Assembly: GCA_023460515.1 (NCBI GenBank)
Contig: JAEWPS010000038.1
Coordinates: forward strand, 1 to 64,000
DNA length: 64,000 nt
Direction: 5' to 3'
Source of the DNA: Bacillota bacterium
GTDB lineage: Bacteria > Bacillota > Clostridia > TANB77 > CAG-465
A model generated the notes under the pieces. That model searched no databases, was not told the DNA's origin, and was given only the letters and a program-made list of their open reading frames with translations. Below are positions 17,071-25,480 of the stretch, piece by piece; position 1 is the first letter of the stretch, and each line of letters begins with the position of its first letter. Position numbers and translations under genes: made by a program.

Positions 17071-19509
17071 TCAATATTTTACTATTATACCTCCCTTGCT
17101 TTCAGTTACCATATACTTTATATTATATTTTTTGAGTAGATTTAGTACTGCCTTACTCGGATGGCCATAAACGACTTTTTTACTTGAAATAACAGCAAGT
17201 TTTGCTTTTATATTTTTAAGAAAATATTCTGAAGTTGATGTATTAGAACCATGATGACCAACTTGAATAGCTTCTATATTTTGTAATTTCTCTAAATATG
17301 AATCTTTTTTCTTTAAATCAAGTATATCCTTTAGCATTACTTCTTCACTTTCAGTTGTACTATCGCCCATAAACAAAAAGTTATAATTATTAATAGATAT
17401 CATTGCAATTATTGAGTTAGAATTTACTTTGTCATTTGATTTAATTATTTCATTATCCCTCGGGTTTATTACATCTACAGATACATTATTACCTAAACTT
17501 ATTTTATCAAATTTTTCTACCATAATCTGTTTTATTTTAAACCTATTAATAAAATTTTCAAACTCTACAAAGCTAATACTATTTTCAGTATACTTACTTA
17601 TATTACTACTATCACAGTTTTTAGGAATAGCATAAATAATTGATTCTATTTTTATTTCATTTTTTAACAACTTTTCCTCTAGTTTAAATAATCCATTTAT
17701 ATGATCACTGTGCAAATGAGTTACGAGAAAAAAGTCTATTTGATCTATATTATACGCTTTTAAAAAACTTTCAAGGTTACTAATTATATTTGCATTACCT
17801 GTTGTTCCCATATCAACTAATATTACTTTACTTCCAAATTTAATTATGCTCATATTACCTTGTTCTACATTAAAATAATATACAAAATTTTGAAAATATG
17901 TTGTATATATATTAAAATATATTATGTATGAAAAACTCAATGTACATATTAATTTAATGATAAGTGCAACTTTCAATTTTTTTAATTTGTATTTCAAAAG
18001 GAAATTTATTTTATATCCATAAAAAATAATTATAACAATTATATAGTAACTAAAAATACATAAGAAATTTGGAGTCGGAAGCTTTATTTCAAGTACATTA
18101 ACTTTAATTAATATTTCAGAAATTTTTATAATAATCCATAAAATTAAATAGTTAAGATTAGCAATTATATCTACTATATAAGGTAATTTACAAAGCAATA
18201 TAAATATAAAACCAAAAGCAAGTTGAAGGGTTGAAAATACATATATTATTAAATTAGATATTAGAGAAATTGGCTGAATTGAATTGAAAAAATATACTTG
18301 AATCGGTATTAATAAAATTTGAACTGAAAAGTATAATGAAAGTATATTAGAAACAAATCTTAATAATTTATATAATATAACAGTATATCTTTTACCTTTA
18401 GTTTCTTTAATCTTTATGTAATTGTTAATACCAATTAACTTTATTATATAAAAATCAAAGAAACTATTTATTTGACTAAAAAATAATATTATACCAATAA
18501 ACGCTGTAAATGAAAGTATAAACGATACATTGAATATACTGCAGGGATTATATATAATAATTAAAGTAAATGCCAAAATTACTGAAATAAATTTATTTAC
18601 TTTTATAGCTTTTATTTTTATATATAATGCAAAAATTGAAATTATACTTGCCCTTATTACAGATATTTCAAAATTTGAAATTGCACAAAAAACAAATATG
18701 ACGACACAATTGATAATAAATGAAAATTTAAAATTTAAGTTTTTAAATATAAAAGAAAGTATTAATATAACTATACCTACATTGCTTCCAGATACTGCGA
18801 GTAAATGTGAAAGTCCTAGTTTAGTAAAGTTTTCTTTTATATTTTCATCTAAACATGTATCATCCCCATATATCATGCTTTTAAAAAGATTTGACTCTCT
18901 AGGTGGTAATTTACTATTAATTACATGTCCTAAAGTATCTCTAAATCTATATATATAAGTAAATAGTGAATTATTAATCCCCTCTATTTCAGCATCATAT
19001 GTCATTATTGTTCCCACTAAATTTTTAGAATTTAAAAATCTTTTATAATTAAATTCATGCAAGTTATTAAGCTTTTTTGGTATAGAAATTTTACCTTTTA
19101 TTTTAATAATATCTCCATACTTAAAATTGCCATATTTGGTATAATAAAGCTTAGTATCTTCATCAGTTATTATTTTTTTATCTTTAAATATATTTAATAT
19201 AAATTTATCTGTAAACCTATCTTTTTCTTTTATTTTTACTAAATAGCTAATATATGTTTCCTTTTCCTTCTCTTTACTTAAAATAATTAAAGAAATATTT
19301 TTATCAATTTGCTCATTATCATATTTATAATTAAATAAATAAAAACTATAAATTATTCTAATTATTAAAATCACAAAAATAATTAAAATGATTATATATT
19401 TGTTTTTTTTAATATAATGATTTAAATTTATAGATTTAAAAAAGTTTAATATTTTAAAGATTAAATAAAGGTGAAAGAAATTATATAGATAAAATTTTAT
19501 TTTTTTCAT
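17071..19509 (-). CDS. comEC: DNA uptake channel protein ComEC/Rec2
   Basis: The 812-residue protein begins with an N-terminal membrane region (two closely spaced hydrophobic segments), an extracellular OB-like DUF4131 part, the central competence domain with the signature GLSHLLAVSGSNVGI near residue 230 and many transmembrane helices, and a C-terminal metallo-beta-lactamase domain with TTGNANIISN and the metal motif THLHSDH. ComEC forms the inner-membrane channel for single-stranded DNA during transformation, and its C-terminal domain is thought to degrade the second strand. comEA and comEB are not adjacent. The gene is intact, so natural DNA uptake is possible, though no other competence gene is in view. 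Confidence 0.93.
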   Translation of the reverse strand: MKKIKFYLYNFFHLYLIFKILNFFKSINLNHYIKKNKYIIILIIFVILIIRIIYSFYLFNYKYDNEQIDKNISLIILSKEKEKETYISYLVKIKEKDRFTDKFILNIFKDKKIITDEDTKLYYTKYGNFKYGDIIKIKGKISIPKKLNNLHEFNYKRFLNSKNLVGTIMTYDAEIEGINNSLFTYIYRFRDTLGHVINSKLPPRESNLFKSMIYGDDTCLDENIKENFTKLGLSHLLAVSGSNVGIVILILSFIFKNLNFKFSFIINCVVIFVFCAISNFEISVIRASIISIFALYIKIKAIKVNKFISVILAFTLIIIYNPCSIFNVSFILSFTAFIGIILFFSQINSFFDFYIIKLIGINNYIKIKETKGKRYTVILYKLLRFVSNILSLYFSVQILLIPIQVYFFNSIQPISLISNLIIYVFSTLQLAFGFIFILLCKLPYIVDIIANLNYLILWIIIKISEILIKVNVLEIKLPTPNFLCIFSYYIIVIIIFYGYKINFLLKYKLKKLKVALIIKLICTLSFSYIIYFNIYTTYFQNFVYYFNVEQGNMSIIKFGSKVILVDMGTTGNANIISNLESFLKAYNIDQIDFFLVTHLHSDHINGLFKLEEKLLKNEIKIESIIYAIPKNCDSSNISKYTENSISFVEFENFINRFKIKQIMVEKFDKISLGNNVSVDVINPRDNEIIKSNDKVNSNSIIAMISINNYNFLFMGDSTTESEEVMLKDILDLKKKDSYLEKLQNIEAIQVGHHGSNTSTSEYFLKNIKAKLAVISSKKVVYGHPSKAVLNLLKKYNIKYMVTESKGGIIVKY

Positions 19510-19572
19510 ATTAATATTTTAACATATATTAATATATAATGTAAAACAAATTTTATATAAAAAAACAGCAAA

Positions 19573-19598
19573 AAAAGAGGATATTTATATCCTCTTTT
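19573..19598 (-). terminator. Terminator of spoVG
   Basis: AAAAGAGGATAT, loop of two, ATATCCTCTTTT, followed on the minus strand by TTT-rich sequence. Confidence 0.85.
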
Positions 19599-19611
19599 AA
19601 CAATCTATTAA

Positions 19612-19878
19612 CTAAGCTTGAACTTCGTCAGTTTCATTGTATTTTTCGATAACTTTAGCTTGAATCATCTCTCTTGTTTCAGTGTTTATTGGATGAGCTA
19701 TATCTTTAAATTCTCCGTTTGGAGTTTTTCTGCTAGGCATAGCAATAAATAAACCTTTATCACTTTCAATGATTTTTATATCGTGAATTACGAATACGTC
19801 ATCGATAGTTATAGAAGCTATTGCTTTCATCCTGTTTTGAGAAACTACTTTTCTTACTCTTATATCAGTTATTGTCAT
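19612..19878 (-). CDS. spoVG: Septation/regulatory protein SpoVG
   Basis: An 88-residue protein with the family's invariant core (MTITDIRVRKV, then FIAMPSRKTPNGEFKDIAHP). SpoVG is a small nucleic-acid-binding regulator first found as a sporulation septation protein and conserved in non-sporulating Firmicutes as well. The start has GGAAGGCGG upstream. It stands alone with a terminator, between the DUF2344 gene and comEC. Its usual neighbours purR and glmU are not here. Confidence 0.96.
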   Translation of the reverse strand: MTITDIRVRKVVSQNRMKAIASITIDDVFVIHDIKIIESDKGLFIAMPSRKTPNGEFKDIAHPINTETREMIQAKVIEKYNETDEVQA

Positions 19879-19978
19879 AATGTTACACCGCCTTCCTTTA
19901 TTGTATGACTATATTATACTTAAAACTTTTCAATATGTCAATAGCAAAATTTAAAAAAAGTAAAAAATAACCAAATTA

Positions 19979-20659
19979 TTACAAATTAAAGAGAATTTTA
20001 TCTCTTTTTATATTATATTCTAAATCTTGTGAAATATATTCATTAAAACCAATTGTTATATACTCTGGCTTCAAGTTACTTTTAGAACCTGTATTTACAG
20101 TTACTTCCAATTTTCCGTCTAATAAAAAGTCATAAGATATGATCATTGGTTTTATATCTACTCTTTCCATTCTCTCTGTAGATTTTTTAATAACTAACAA
20201 ATAATCTTGCTCTAGATATTCTTGTAATTTAATTTTGTACCAAGTTTTTATATCTTCTATTTGCTTCTTATTTTTTCCAGCCATCATTTCATTTTTATAA
20301 CAAATTTCAATCGTATATGTAGAAGCATATACTCTTGCCATTATGTTTTTTTCATTTAAATTTACATATTCTGCAGATAGTATAGTAATTGATGGTGGAA
20401 TAACTCTATTTAATTCTCTTATTATATATGATATAGGAAACTCTTCTTGTAATATAGCTTCAAATATTTCTCCAGTACTTTCTATTCCTACGGTTAAAGG
20501 ATGTGCAAATACAATCTCAGGTTTTGGATTGAATCCTTTACTATATTCAAGTGGAACATTTGCTCTTCTAAAAGTTTTTTCAAAAACTCCCATTATATCT
20601 AAATGAGATAAATACATAGCATCTTTTGTTTTACTATATACTGCTCTTAATTTAACCAT
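19979..20659 (-). CDS. DUF2344 / TIGR03936 radical SAM-associated protein
   Basis: The 226-residue protein opens LRAVYSKTKDAMYLSHLDIM and continues RRANVPLEYSKGFNPKPEIVFAHPL, the hallmarks of DUF2344. In most Clostridia this domain is encoded right after, or fused to, a B12-binding-domain radical SAM protein (TIGR03960) in the rpmA/rng region; here that partner is absent and the gene is solitary. The function of the family is unknown, with an RNA-related role suspected from context in other genomes. The start has AAAGGAG upstream. Confidence 0.88.
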   Translation of the reverse strand: MVKLRAVYSKTKDAMYLSHLDIMGVFEKTFRRANVPLEYSKGFNPKPEIVFAHPLTVGIESTGEIFEAILQEEFPISYIIRELNRVIPPSITILSAEYVNLNEKNIMARVYASTYTIEICYKNEMMAGKNKKQIEDIKTWYKIKLQEYLEQDYLLVIKKSTERMERVDIKPMIISYDFLLDGKLEVTVNTGSKSNLKPEYITIGFNEYISQDLEYNIKRDKILFNL

Positions 20660-20774
20660 TATTTTTATCTCCTTTTTTTCTTAAATTTATACATTTTCTA
20701 TTGAATAGTATATCACAATATTGAAAAATGTCAATATTTATGTACATATACTTACTTGGTTTTATATGAAATTT

Positions 20775-20807
20775 AAAACCACCCTACTATTTTAGTAAGG
20801 TGGTTTT
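20775..20807 (-). terminator. Terminator of tRNA-Gly
   Basis: AAAACCACC and TACTA pair with TAGTA and GGTGGTTTT across one mismatch and a 3-base loop; starts seven bases after the CCA end. Confidence 0.75.
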
Positions 20808-20814
20808 AAATTAA

Positions 20815-20888
20815 TGGAGCGGGCTGTGAGAATCGAACTCACATCAAAAGATCGGAAGCCTTTTATTCTACCACTAAACTAAGCCCGC
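20815..20888 (-). tRNA. tRNA-Gly (anticodon UCC with unusual G37, extended anticodon UCCG)
   Basis: A full 74-base cloverleaf with encoded CCA: acceptor GCGGGCT/AGCCCGC, D arm GTTT-AGTGGTA-GAAT, anticodon stem AAAGG/TCTTT (last pair G-U), loop CTTCCGA, four-base variable region TGAT, T arm GTGAG-TTCGATT-CTCAC. Discriminator U73, G1-C72, C2-G71 and C35-C36 are the known glycyl-tRNA synthetase identity elements. The anticodon UCC is at 20854-20856. Position 37 (20853) is G, whereas tRNA-Gly(UCC) normally has A37 and the other four intact tRNAs in this window have A37. Bases 34-37 (UCCG) are the exact complement of CGGA. TrmD, which makes frameshift-suppressing m1G37, requires G36-G37; with C36 here the G should stay unmodified and free to pair. 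Confidence 0.93.
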
Positions 20889-21021
20889 ATATTACTTTAT
20901 ATTTAATATTATACATTATATTTAAACTTTTTTCAATACTTTAATTAATATTTCACTATTTGTTCCTAAATTTATATATAATTTTAATTATATGTTTTTA
21001 ATAAAATTTTTATCAAAAATA

Positions 21022-21049
21022 TTGAAAAACACAAAAAATATGATATAAT
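21022..21049 (+). promoter_or_regulatory. Promoter of adk
   Basis: TTGAAA (21022-21027), 16 bases, TATAAT (21044-21049) with an upstream TG. Confidence 0.65.
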
Positions 21050-21114
21050 ATATCCTTGCTGACTAAATTAATTAATTTATTAAATCATAATTATGATGAA
21101 GGAGGAAAATATTT

Positions 21115-21732
21115 ATGCATTATGTAATTTTAGGAGGTCCTGCTGCCGGTAAAGGAACTATGTCAAAAATTTTATGCGCAGAATTACAAATACCCCATAT
21201 TTCAACTGGTGATCTTTTCAGAAAGTTAAGTGAAACAGACTTAGATATACGTGAAAGTTTAAATAAGGGTATATATATATCTGACGACATAACTACTAAA
21301 ATGTTATATGAAAGGATATCTCAAGTTGATTGTTTAAACGGTTGTGTTCTAGATGGTTACCCAAGAAATTTAAATCAAGCTCTTCTTTTAGATGATATTT
21401 TACAAAAATTTGGTAAAAGTTTAACAGCTGCCATAGAGCTAACAGTTCCAGACAGTGTTGTTTTTGAAAGAATTTTAAAAAGAAAAGCATGTCCTAAATG
21501 TGGAAGAATCTATGGTTTAACTGTTCCATCTAAAGTTGAAAACATTTGTGACGATTGTAAACTTGAACTTGTAACACGTTCTGACGACAACGAAGAAACA
21601 TTAAAAACAAGAATTGATCTATATAAATCACAAGTTAAACCTATACTAGATTATTATAGAGAAAAAGGGTTACTTATAACAATAGATGCATCAGATAATC
21701 CACAAAAAATACTACAAGTAATCAATTATTAG
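21115..21732 (+). CDS. adk: Adenylate kinase (zinc-lid type)
   Basis: Adk interconverts ATP, ADP and AMP. The 205-residue protein has the P-loop GGPAAGKGTMSK, the AMP-binding STGDLFRKL, the DGYPRNLNQA motif and a long-form LID with four cysteines (CPKCG and CDDC), binding structural zinc as in Gram-positive Adk. AAGGAGG precedes the ATG. It is monocistronic here, with its own promoter and terminator, rather than in the ribosomal protein operon beside secY and map as in most Firmicutes, so it may be a second, relocated copy or reflect genome rearrangement. Confidence 0.95.
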   Translation: MHYVILGGPAAGKGTMSKILCAELQIPHISTGDLFRKLSETDLDIRESLNKGIYISDDITTKMLYERISQVDCLNGCVLDGYPRNLNQALLLDDILQKFGKSLTAAIELTVPDSVVFERILKRKACPKCGRIYGLTVPSKVENICDDCKLELVTRSDDNEETLKTRIDLYKSQVKPILDYYREKGLLITIDASDNPQKILQVINY

Positions 21733-21751
21733 TAGGATTTAAAATAAAAAT

Positions 21752-21784
21752 AAAATAGAGGATTTTAATAAAATTCTCTATTTT
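21752..21784 (+). terminator. Terminator of adk
   Basis: AAAATAGAG and CTCTATTTT arms extended by ATTTT/AAAAT, then a T run; lies between adk and convergent tRNA-Leu. Confidence 0.8.
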
Positions 21785-21800
21785 ATTTTTTTATTCATTT

Positions 21801-21887
21801 TGGTGCCGGAAGTGGGACTTGAACCCACACGAGTGTTACCTCACCAGATTTTGAGTCTAGCGCGTCTGCCAATTCCACCATTTCGGC
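21801..21887 (-). tRNA. tRNA-Leu (CAA)
   Basis: An 87-base class II tRNA with encoded CCA and a long variable arm (TGGTGAGGTAACACTC). The anticodon loop CTCAAAA gives anticodon CAA with A37, reading UUG. T loop TTCAAGT is flanked by a perfect GTGGG/CCCAC stem. The acceptor stem has one A-C mismatch at pair 5-68. A broken copy of the same gene lies at 23978-24052. Confidence 0.93.
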
Positions 21888-22330
21888 ATATTTACGTACT
21901 TCTTAGTTAACTTTTACTTTAACCACGTCAGATTATTACATGTTTATCGCATAAGATTAATACATATATATTATACACTATTAAATTTAAATTTCAATCA
22001 TTTTTTAAAATTTTAATAATTTTACATTAAATTTATTAAAAGAAAATACACATATGAATAAATATACAATTACTATTAAATAAATGACTGATATTTTTAA
22101 AAAAGTAATGAACTAAGCTTTATACGTGTAAACAATTGAAAATAGTAGGATGAAATATTCAACAGACATAATTTCTTTCAACAAATTTTGGAAAATAATT
22201 GAATTTAGAATTCTTAAAATAAGATAAAAACAATAAGAGAAATTTAAATTTCTCTTATTGTTTTTGAAATAAATTCATTGTAAATTTTAACTCTTATTTA
22301 TTGCAATATTAGTCACTGTACATTTTACAA
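21888..22330. other. Intergenic stretch, 443 bases
   Basis: Very AT-rich DNA between tRNA-Leu and the matrixin gene. It holds the palindromic terminator at 22226-22265 and nothing else I can identify; no ORF with a ribosome binding site. Confidence 0.6.
22226..22265. terminator. Perfect 40-bp palindrome, terminator of the matrixin gene
   Basis: Self-complementary from 22226 to 22265 (centre at TTT/AAA 22245/22246), ending in T runs on both strands, about 65 bases after the protease stop. Confidence 0.8.
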
Positions 22331-22906
22331 CTAATATATTGCATTCAATCCTGCAATATCATCAGAAGTTAAGGCACGCAAAAAAGAGTTGGGAACTTGC
22401 GGTTGAGACATTACAGAACCTGCTACATTAGACTCTCCTAATCCCAGAACATGTCCAAGTTCATGAGTATACATAGTCTGAGCATCATATCCATTAGCAG
22501 CACCAGGTGAAAAAATATAATTATAACTAATATTTACATCAATGTTACCTTCATAAATCACGCCGCTTGTATCATAAGATATTCGTGTCACTGCTATTGG
22601 ACGTCCAGTACCCATCGCTGAAAGAGTGACACCATTCAAACCATCTCTCACACCTGGAAATGGAACTGCTTTTACTCCTCCGTAAACAAATAGAGTTCCT
22701 TTTCCCGCATTATTCCACGTGTTTATCGCATTATTCAATGCAGTTATATGACTTGATGTCATATTTGTATGTGCGTACATTACAATAGGCCTAGTATAAA
22801 AACCTTCAGCACAAGTGATAACATAAGCATTTGCTACCATAGTTGTTGAAATAAGCATTACAAACATCATTACCACTACTGTTAAAACTTTTAATTTTGA
22901 TTTCAT
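22331..22906 (-). CDS. Secreted matrixin-like zinc metalloprotease
   Basis: The first 27 residues form a classical signal peptide (basic start, TVVVMMFVMLIST, then VANA before the likely cleavage site). The mature ~164 residues resemble the catalytic domain of M10 matrixins: zinc helix THELGHVLGLGES and the Met-turn-like SVMSQP downstream. In the HExxHxxGxxH consensus the third zinc ligand is replaced by Glu (HELGHVLGLGE), which is unusual; Asp or His is expected. No propeptide or cell wall anchor is seen, so it should be released outside the cell. It lies with a membrane-anchored unknown between an intact and a broken tRNA-Leu, a common setting for acquired genes. Confidence 0.85.
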   Translation of the reverse strand: MKSKLKVLTVVVMMFVMLISTTMVANAYVITCAEGFYTRPIVMYAHTNMTSSHITALNNAINTWNNAGKGTLFVYGGVKAVPFPGVRDGLNGVTLSAMGTGRPIAVTRISYDTSGVIYEGNIDVNISYNYIFSPGAANGYDAQTMYTHELGHVLGLGESNVAGSVMSQPQVPNSFLRALTSDDIAGLNAIY

Positions 22907-23219
22907 TTGAAATCCTCCCCTTAATAATTATTATTTAACAATTACTTGAATATTTTTATAACTCCCACATTATACCATTTTTAAAATTTAATGTCAATCA
23001 TTTGCTAAAATAATCGTTCCCTATAATTCTTATATACCTATTAAATAATACATTTTATAAATTAATAAACTATATACTTATATTTTTTTAACTTAGATTT
23101 TATCTGATGTTGTTTTGCTATTAGTTTTAAAATCATTAGAGTACTTTGCTTACATACTACACTATTAATTAAAAATATAAAAGTTACAAAATTTTATAAC
23201 TTTGTAACTTTTATATAAC
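22907..23219. other. Intergenic stretch, 313 bases
   Basis: Contains the upstream region of the matrixin gene and, at 23175-23216, the terminator of the next gene. No other feature seen. Confidence 0.55.
23175..23216 (-). terminator. Terminator of the 23220 gene
   Basis: Perfect 16-base arms (ATATAAAAGTTACAAA and complement) around a 10-base loop. Confidence 0.8.
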
Positions 23220-23762
23220 TTATTTAACATTAATCTTGAATCCGTAATACATATGTCCTCTATTTTTTACTTCCATAAAAATCTGACAATTATAATTTTT
23301 ATCAATATCTAAATCATCTACTTTTATATCTACTTTTTTATTGTCTATGCTTAAATTTGTTAGCCTCACTAACTTACCAGTATCATCTGCAATTAATAAA
23401 GTTATTAGATATTGTTGTTCAAAAACATAATTTTCAAATGAATTTAAATCTATTTTTAATATATCACTAGATAAAATTTTTATACTATCCTTTTCCTTTA
23501 AGAACTGGGTTATTGTACTAGACTCGACATTTGGGTCTGATTTTACAAAACCTAAATTAATTATACCATCTTTAGGTTCTTTCCATACATCACTCTTTAA
23601 ATATGCTTTTCCAATAATCACGTCATTTAATAACACATTAATTTGTTCTTTTGGCATTTGCAAATCACTTGTAACTTTTTTATTATTATTATATATAATT
23701 AAAAGTATACCAGTCATAATTATTATGAATACAAACACAACTATTATTATTATTTTTCTCAT
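23220..23762 (-). CDS. Membrane-anchored hypothetical protein, 180 aa
   Basis: One N-terminal transmembrane segment (residues ~4-25, IIIIVVFVFIIIMTGILLII) after MRK, then a soluble, probably extracellular domain of about 150 residues with alternating beta-type segments (LLNDVIIGKAYLKSD, YLITLLIADDTGKLVRLTN, GHMYYGFKINV). I recognise no family; an immunoglobulin-like beta sandwich is possible. It could be a surface or inhibitor partner of the neighbouring secreted protease, since the two are the only genes between the two tRNA-Leu copies, but that is inference only. Confidence 0.65.
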   Translation of the reverse strand: MRKIIIIVVFVFIIIMTGILLIIYNNNKKVTSDLQMPKEQINVLLNDVIIGKAYLKSDVWKEPKDGIINLGFVKSDPNVESSTITQFLKEKDSIKILSSDILKIDLNSFENYVFEQQYLITLLIADDTGKLVRLTNLSIDNKKVDIKVDDLDIDKNYNCQIFMEVKNRGHMYYGFKINVK

Positions 23763-23872
23763 TAGAACACCCCTAAATTAATTATACACTATTTTGTTTT
23801 TTTGTCAATACTTACCATTAATTTATATTATATCTATCTAATATAATGTTATTTGTTATAAAAATTATCCAT

Positions 23873-23927
23873 AAAAAACCACACCGGATTATGACTTTTA
23901 TCATAAAATAATCTGATGTGGTTTTTT
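23873..23927. terminator. Long hairpin below the broken tRNA-Leu
   Basis: AAAAAACCACA pairs with TGTGGTTTTTT, with a partly paired interior, and T runs on both sides. It would terminate transcription from the tRNA remnant. Confidence 0.65.
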
Positions 23928-23977
23928 GTTTCTATATATTTATTAAAACGCTTATAAACGCTGTTAATTGAACTTTT

Positions 23978-24052
23978 AGGAACTTGAACTCACACGAGTG
24001 TTACCCCACCAGATTTTGAGTCTGGCGCGTCTGCCAATTCCACCATTTCGGC
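23978..24052 (-). pseudogene. Broken tRNA-Leu (CAA) copy
   Basis: The first ~70 bases match the intact tRNA-Leu at 21801 closely (same D arm, anticodon loop CTCAAAA, variable arm) with a better-paired anticodon stem (CCAGA/TCTGG). The 3' half of the T stem and the whole 3' acceptor strand are missing: after TTCAAGTTCCT it runs into unrelated DNA with no CCA. It cannot fold to a functional tRNA. Both copies face the same way, giving a direct repeat around about 2.1 kb. Confidence 0.8.
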
Positions 24053-24115
24053 ATATACAAAAGATGTATTAATATATTAACACATCTTGATTAAAAAATC
24101 AATAGCTTATACAAA

Positions 24116-25288
24116 TTATTTTTCTGTAACCTTTTCTCTTTGTATATCTTCAGCTATTTTATTTTCTATTATCGACTTCTTTTTTGATGCAATTTCTAAT
24201 TCTTTCATGTAATCATTTTTATCTCTATTTTTTTGTTCTAATTCAAGAAGACCTTTTTCAAAATCAATTATTTTATCTTTAATATTTTCAAAAACTAGTT
24301 CTTCTTTTGCCTCTTTTAAATATTTAGGTTCTATCTGTACTGCATATTCTAAACAGCTCATAGCCTTTTCATATTCTTTTGAAGCTGCATATACCGTTGC
24401 AAGTTTATAATATGCTTTTCCACCATATATTGTAGACGAACGTGCCAATTTAAAAAATTCTATTGCTTTTGCATAATCACCTTTTAAGTAATTTATTATT
24501 CCTATATTATAATATGCACTATATAATTTTGGTTTTAAACTAGCAGCTTTTTCGAAACTTTTTTCCGATTCATCATAATAACCAATTTCAAGTTCTACCA
24601 TAGCTATATTATAGTATAATTCAAATGACTCAGGATGATATTCCACAGCATTTTTATATACTCTCAATGCTTCCTCATACCTTGCCTGTGATGTATAACA
24701 AATCCCCAAACTTTCTGCTGCATCATAAAAATCTGGTTTTATCCTTAAAGAGTTATTAAACATAATTATTGCTGTTTCTTTCTTATTAGTCTCATCTAAT
24801 ATACAACCAAGTTCATAATATGATAAATAATCTCTCTTATCTAACTCAACAGCTAGAGCAAATGAATCTCTAGAGTTTACAAAGTCATTTAAATGTTTAT
24901 AGCATACACCTAAATGATAGTAATACTCCGATTTTCTACCAGTTTGTTCTATAAGTTTATATAATAAAGTTTTAGCCTTTTCATAATCTTGTAAATACAT
25001 ATTCCATTTCATTTTGTAATATAATATTTTTTTTGTTAATATAATATTATTATATTGTAATAAAGCAAAAATTAGTGGTATAACAAACATTGATATAATA
25101 AGTAATATTTGAATGAATTCTGGTATATATATTCCATTAATTGTAAAAACTAAATATGAACCAAAAGCAAATGATGATATTGATTCAATAAATATATTTT
25201 CTGGTACATATCTTTTAACAAATTTATGTACTAAGAAGAAGTTTAATAATACGATTGCTACTACTGTTACTACCTTTTCAATAACCAT
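24116..25288 (-). CDS. Membrane-anchored TPR-repeat protein
   Basis: The start is set at ATG 25288 (MVIEKVVTVVAIVLLNFF) with AAAGGATA before it; the longer frame from 25336 lacks a site and would precede the promoter's start point. Three hydrophobic segments fill the first ~90 residues, then about eight tetratricopeptide repeats (for example YYHLGVCYKHLNDFVNSRDSFA and YYNIGIINYLKGDYAKAIEFF), and a charged coiled-coil tail. TPR domains scaffold protein complexes at the membrane. It is transcribed divergently from murC, which hints at an envelope role, but nothing more specific can be said. Confidence 0.82.
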   Translation of the reverse strand: MVIEKVVTVVAIVLLNFFLVHKFVKRYVPENIFIESISSFAFGSYLVFTINGIYIPEFIQILLIISMFVIPLIFALLQYNNIILTKKILYYKMKWNMYLQDYEKAKTLLYKLIEQTGRKSEYYYHLGVCYKHLNDFVNSRDSFALAVELDKRDYLSYYELGCILDETNKKETAIIMFNNSLRIKPDFYDAAESLGICYTSQARYEEALRVYKNAVEYHPESFELYYNIAMVELEIGYYDESEKSFEKAASLKPKLYSAYYNIGIINYLKGDYAKAIEFFKLARSSTIYGGKAYYKLATVYAASKEYEKAMSCLEYAVQIEPKYLKEAKEELVFENIKDKIIDFEKGLLELEQKNRDKNDYMKELEIASKKKSIIENKIAEDIQREKVTEK

Positions 25289-25312
25289 TATCCTTTCCCC
25301 CAATTTAAACAT

Positions 25313-25341
25313 ATTATATACTATTAAATTGCACATTTCAA
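25313..25341 (-). promoter_or_regulatory. Promoter of the TPR gene
   Basis: On the minus strand TTGAAA (25341-25336), 17 bases, TATAAT (25318-25313). Confidence 0.7.
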
Positions 25342-25410
25342 GTTTTTTTGGTACATTACCTTTTTTTAAACAAAAAAAGACAATAAATTTTATTAAAATA
25401 TATAAAACAT

Positions 25411-25439
25411 TTGACTATTTGTATTTTTTTTTGTATAAT
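25411..25439 (+). promoter_or_regulatory. Promoter of murC
   Basis: TTGACT (25411-25416), 17 bases, TATAAT (25434-25439), 42 bases before the TTG start. Confidence 0.75.
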
Positions 25440-25480
25440 TATAGTAAAATATTATTAAATTAAGATAAGGATGTGATGAC

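Larger units (their letters stand above)
23763..24115. other. Intergenic stretch, 353 bases
   Basis: Holds a terminator-like hairpin (23873-23927) and the broken tRNA-Leu copy (23978-24052). Nothing else recognised. Confidence 0.6.

Noticed and set aside
20815..20888. Reading the tRNA as tRNA-Arg with anticodon CCG (bases 35-37)
   Set aside because: This needs the anticodon shifted one base in a standard seven-base loop with U33 in place. Acceptor stem and U73 are those of tRNA-Gly.
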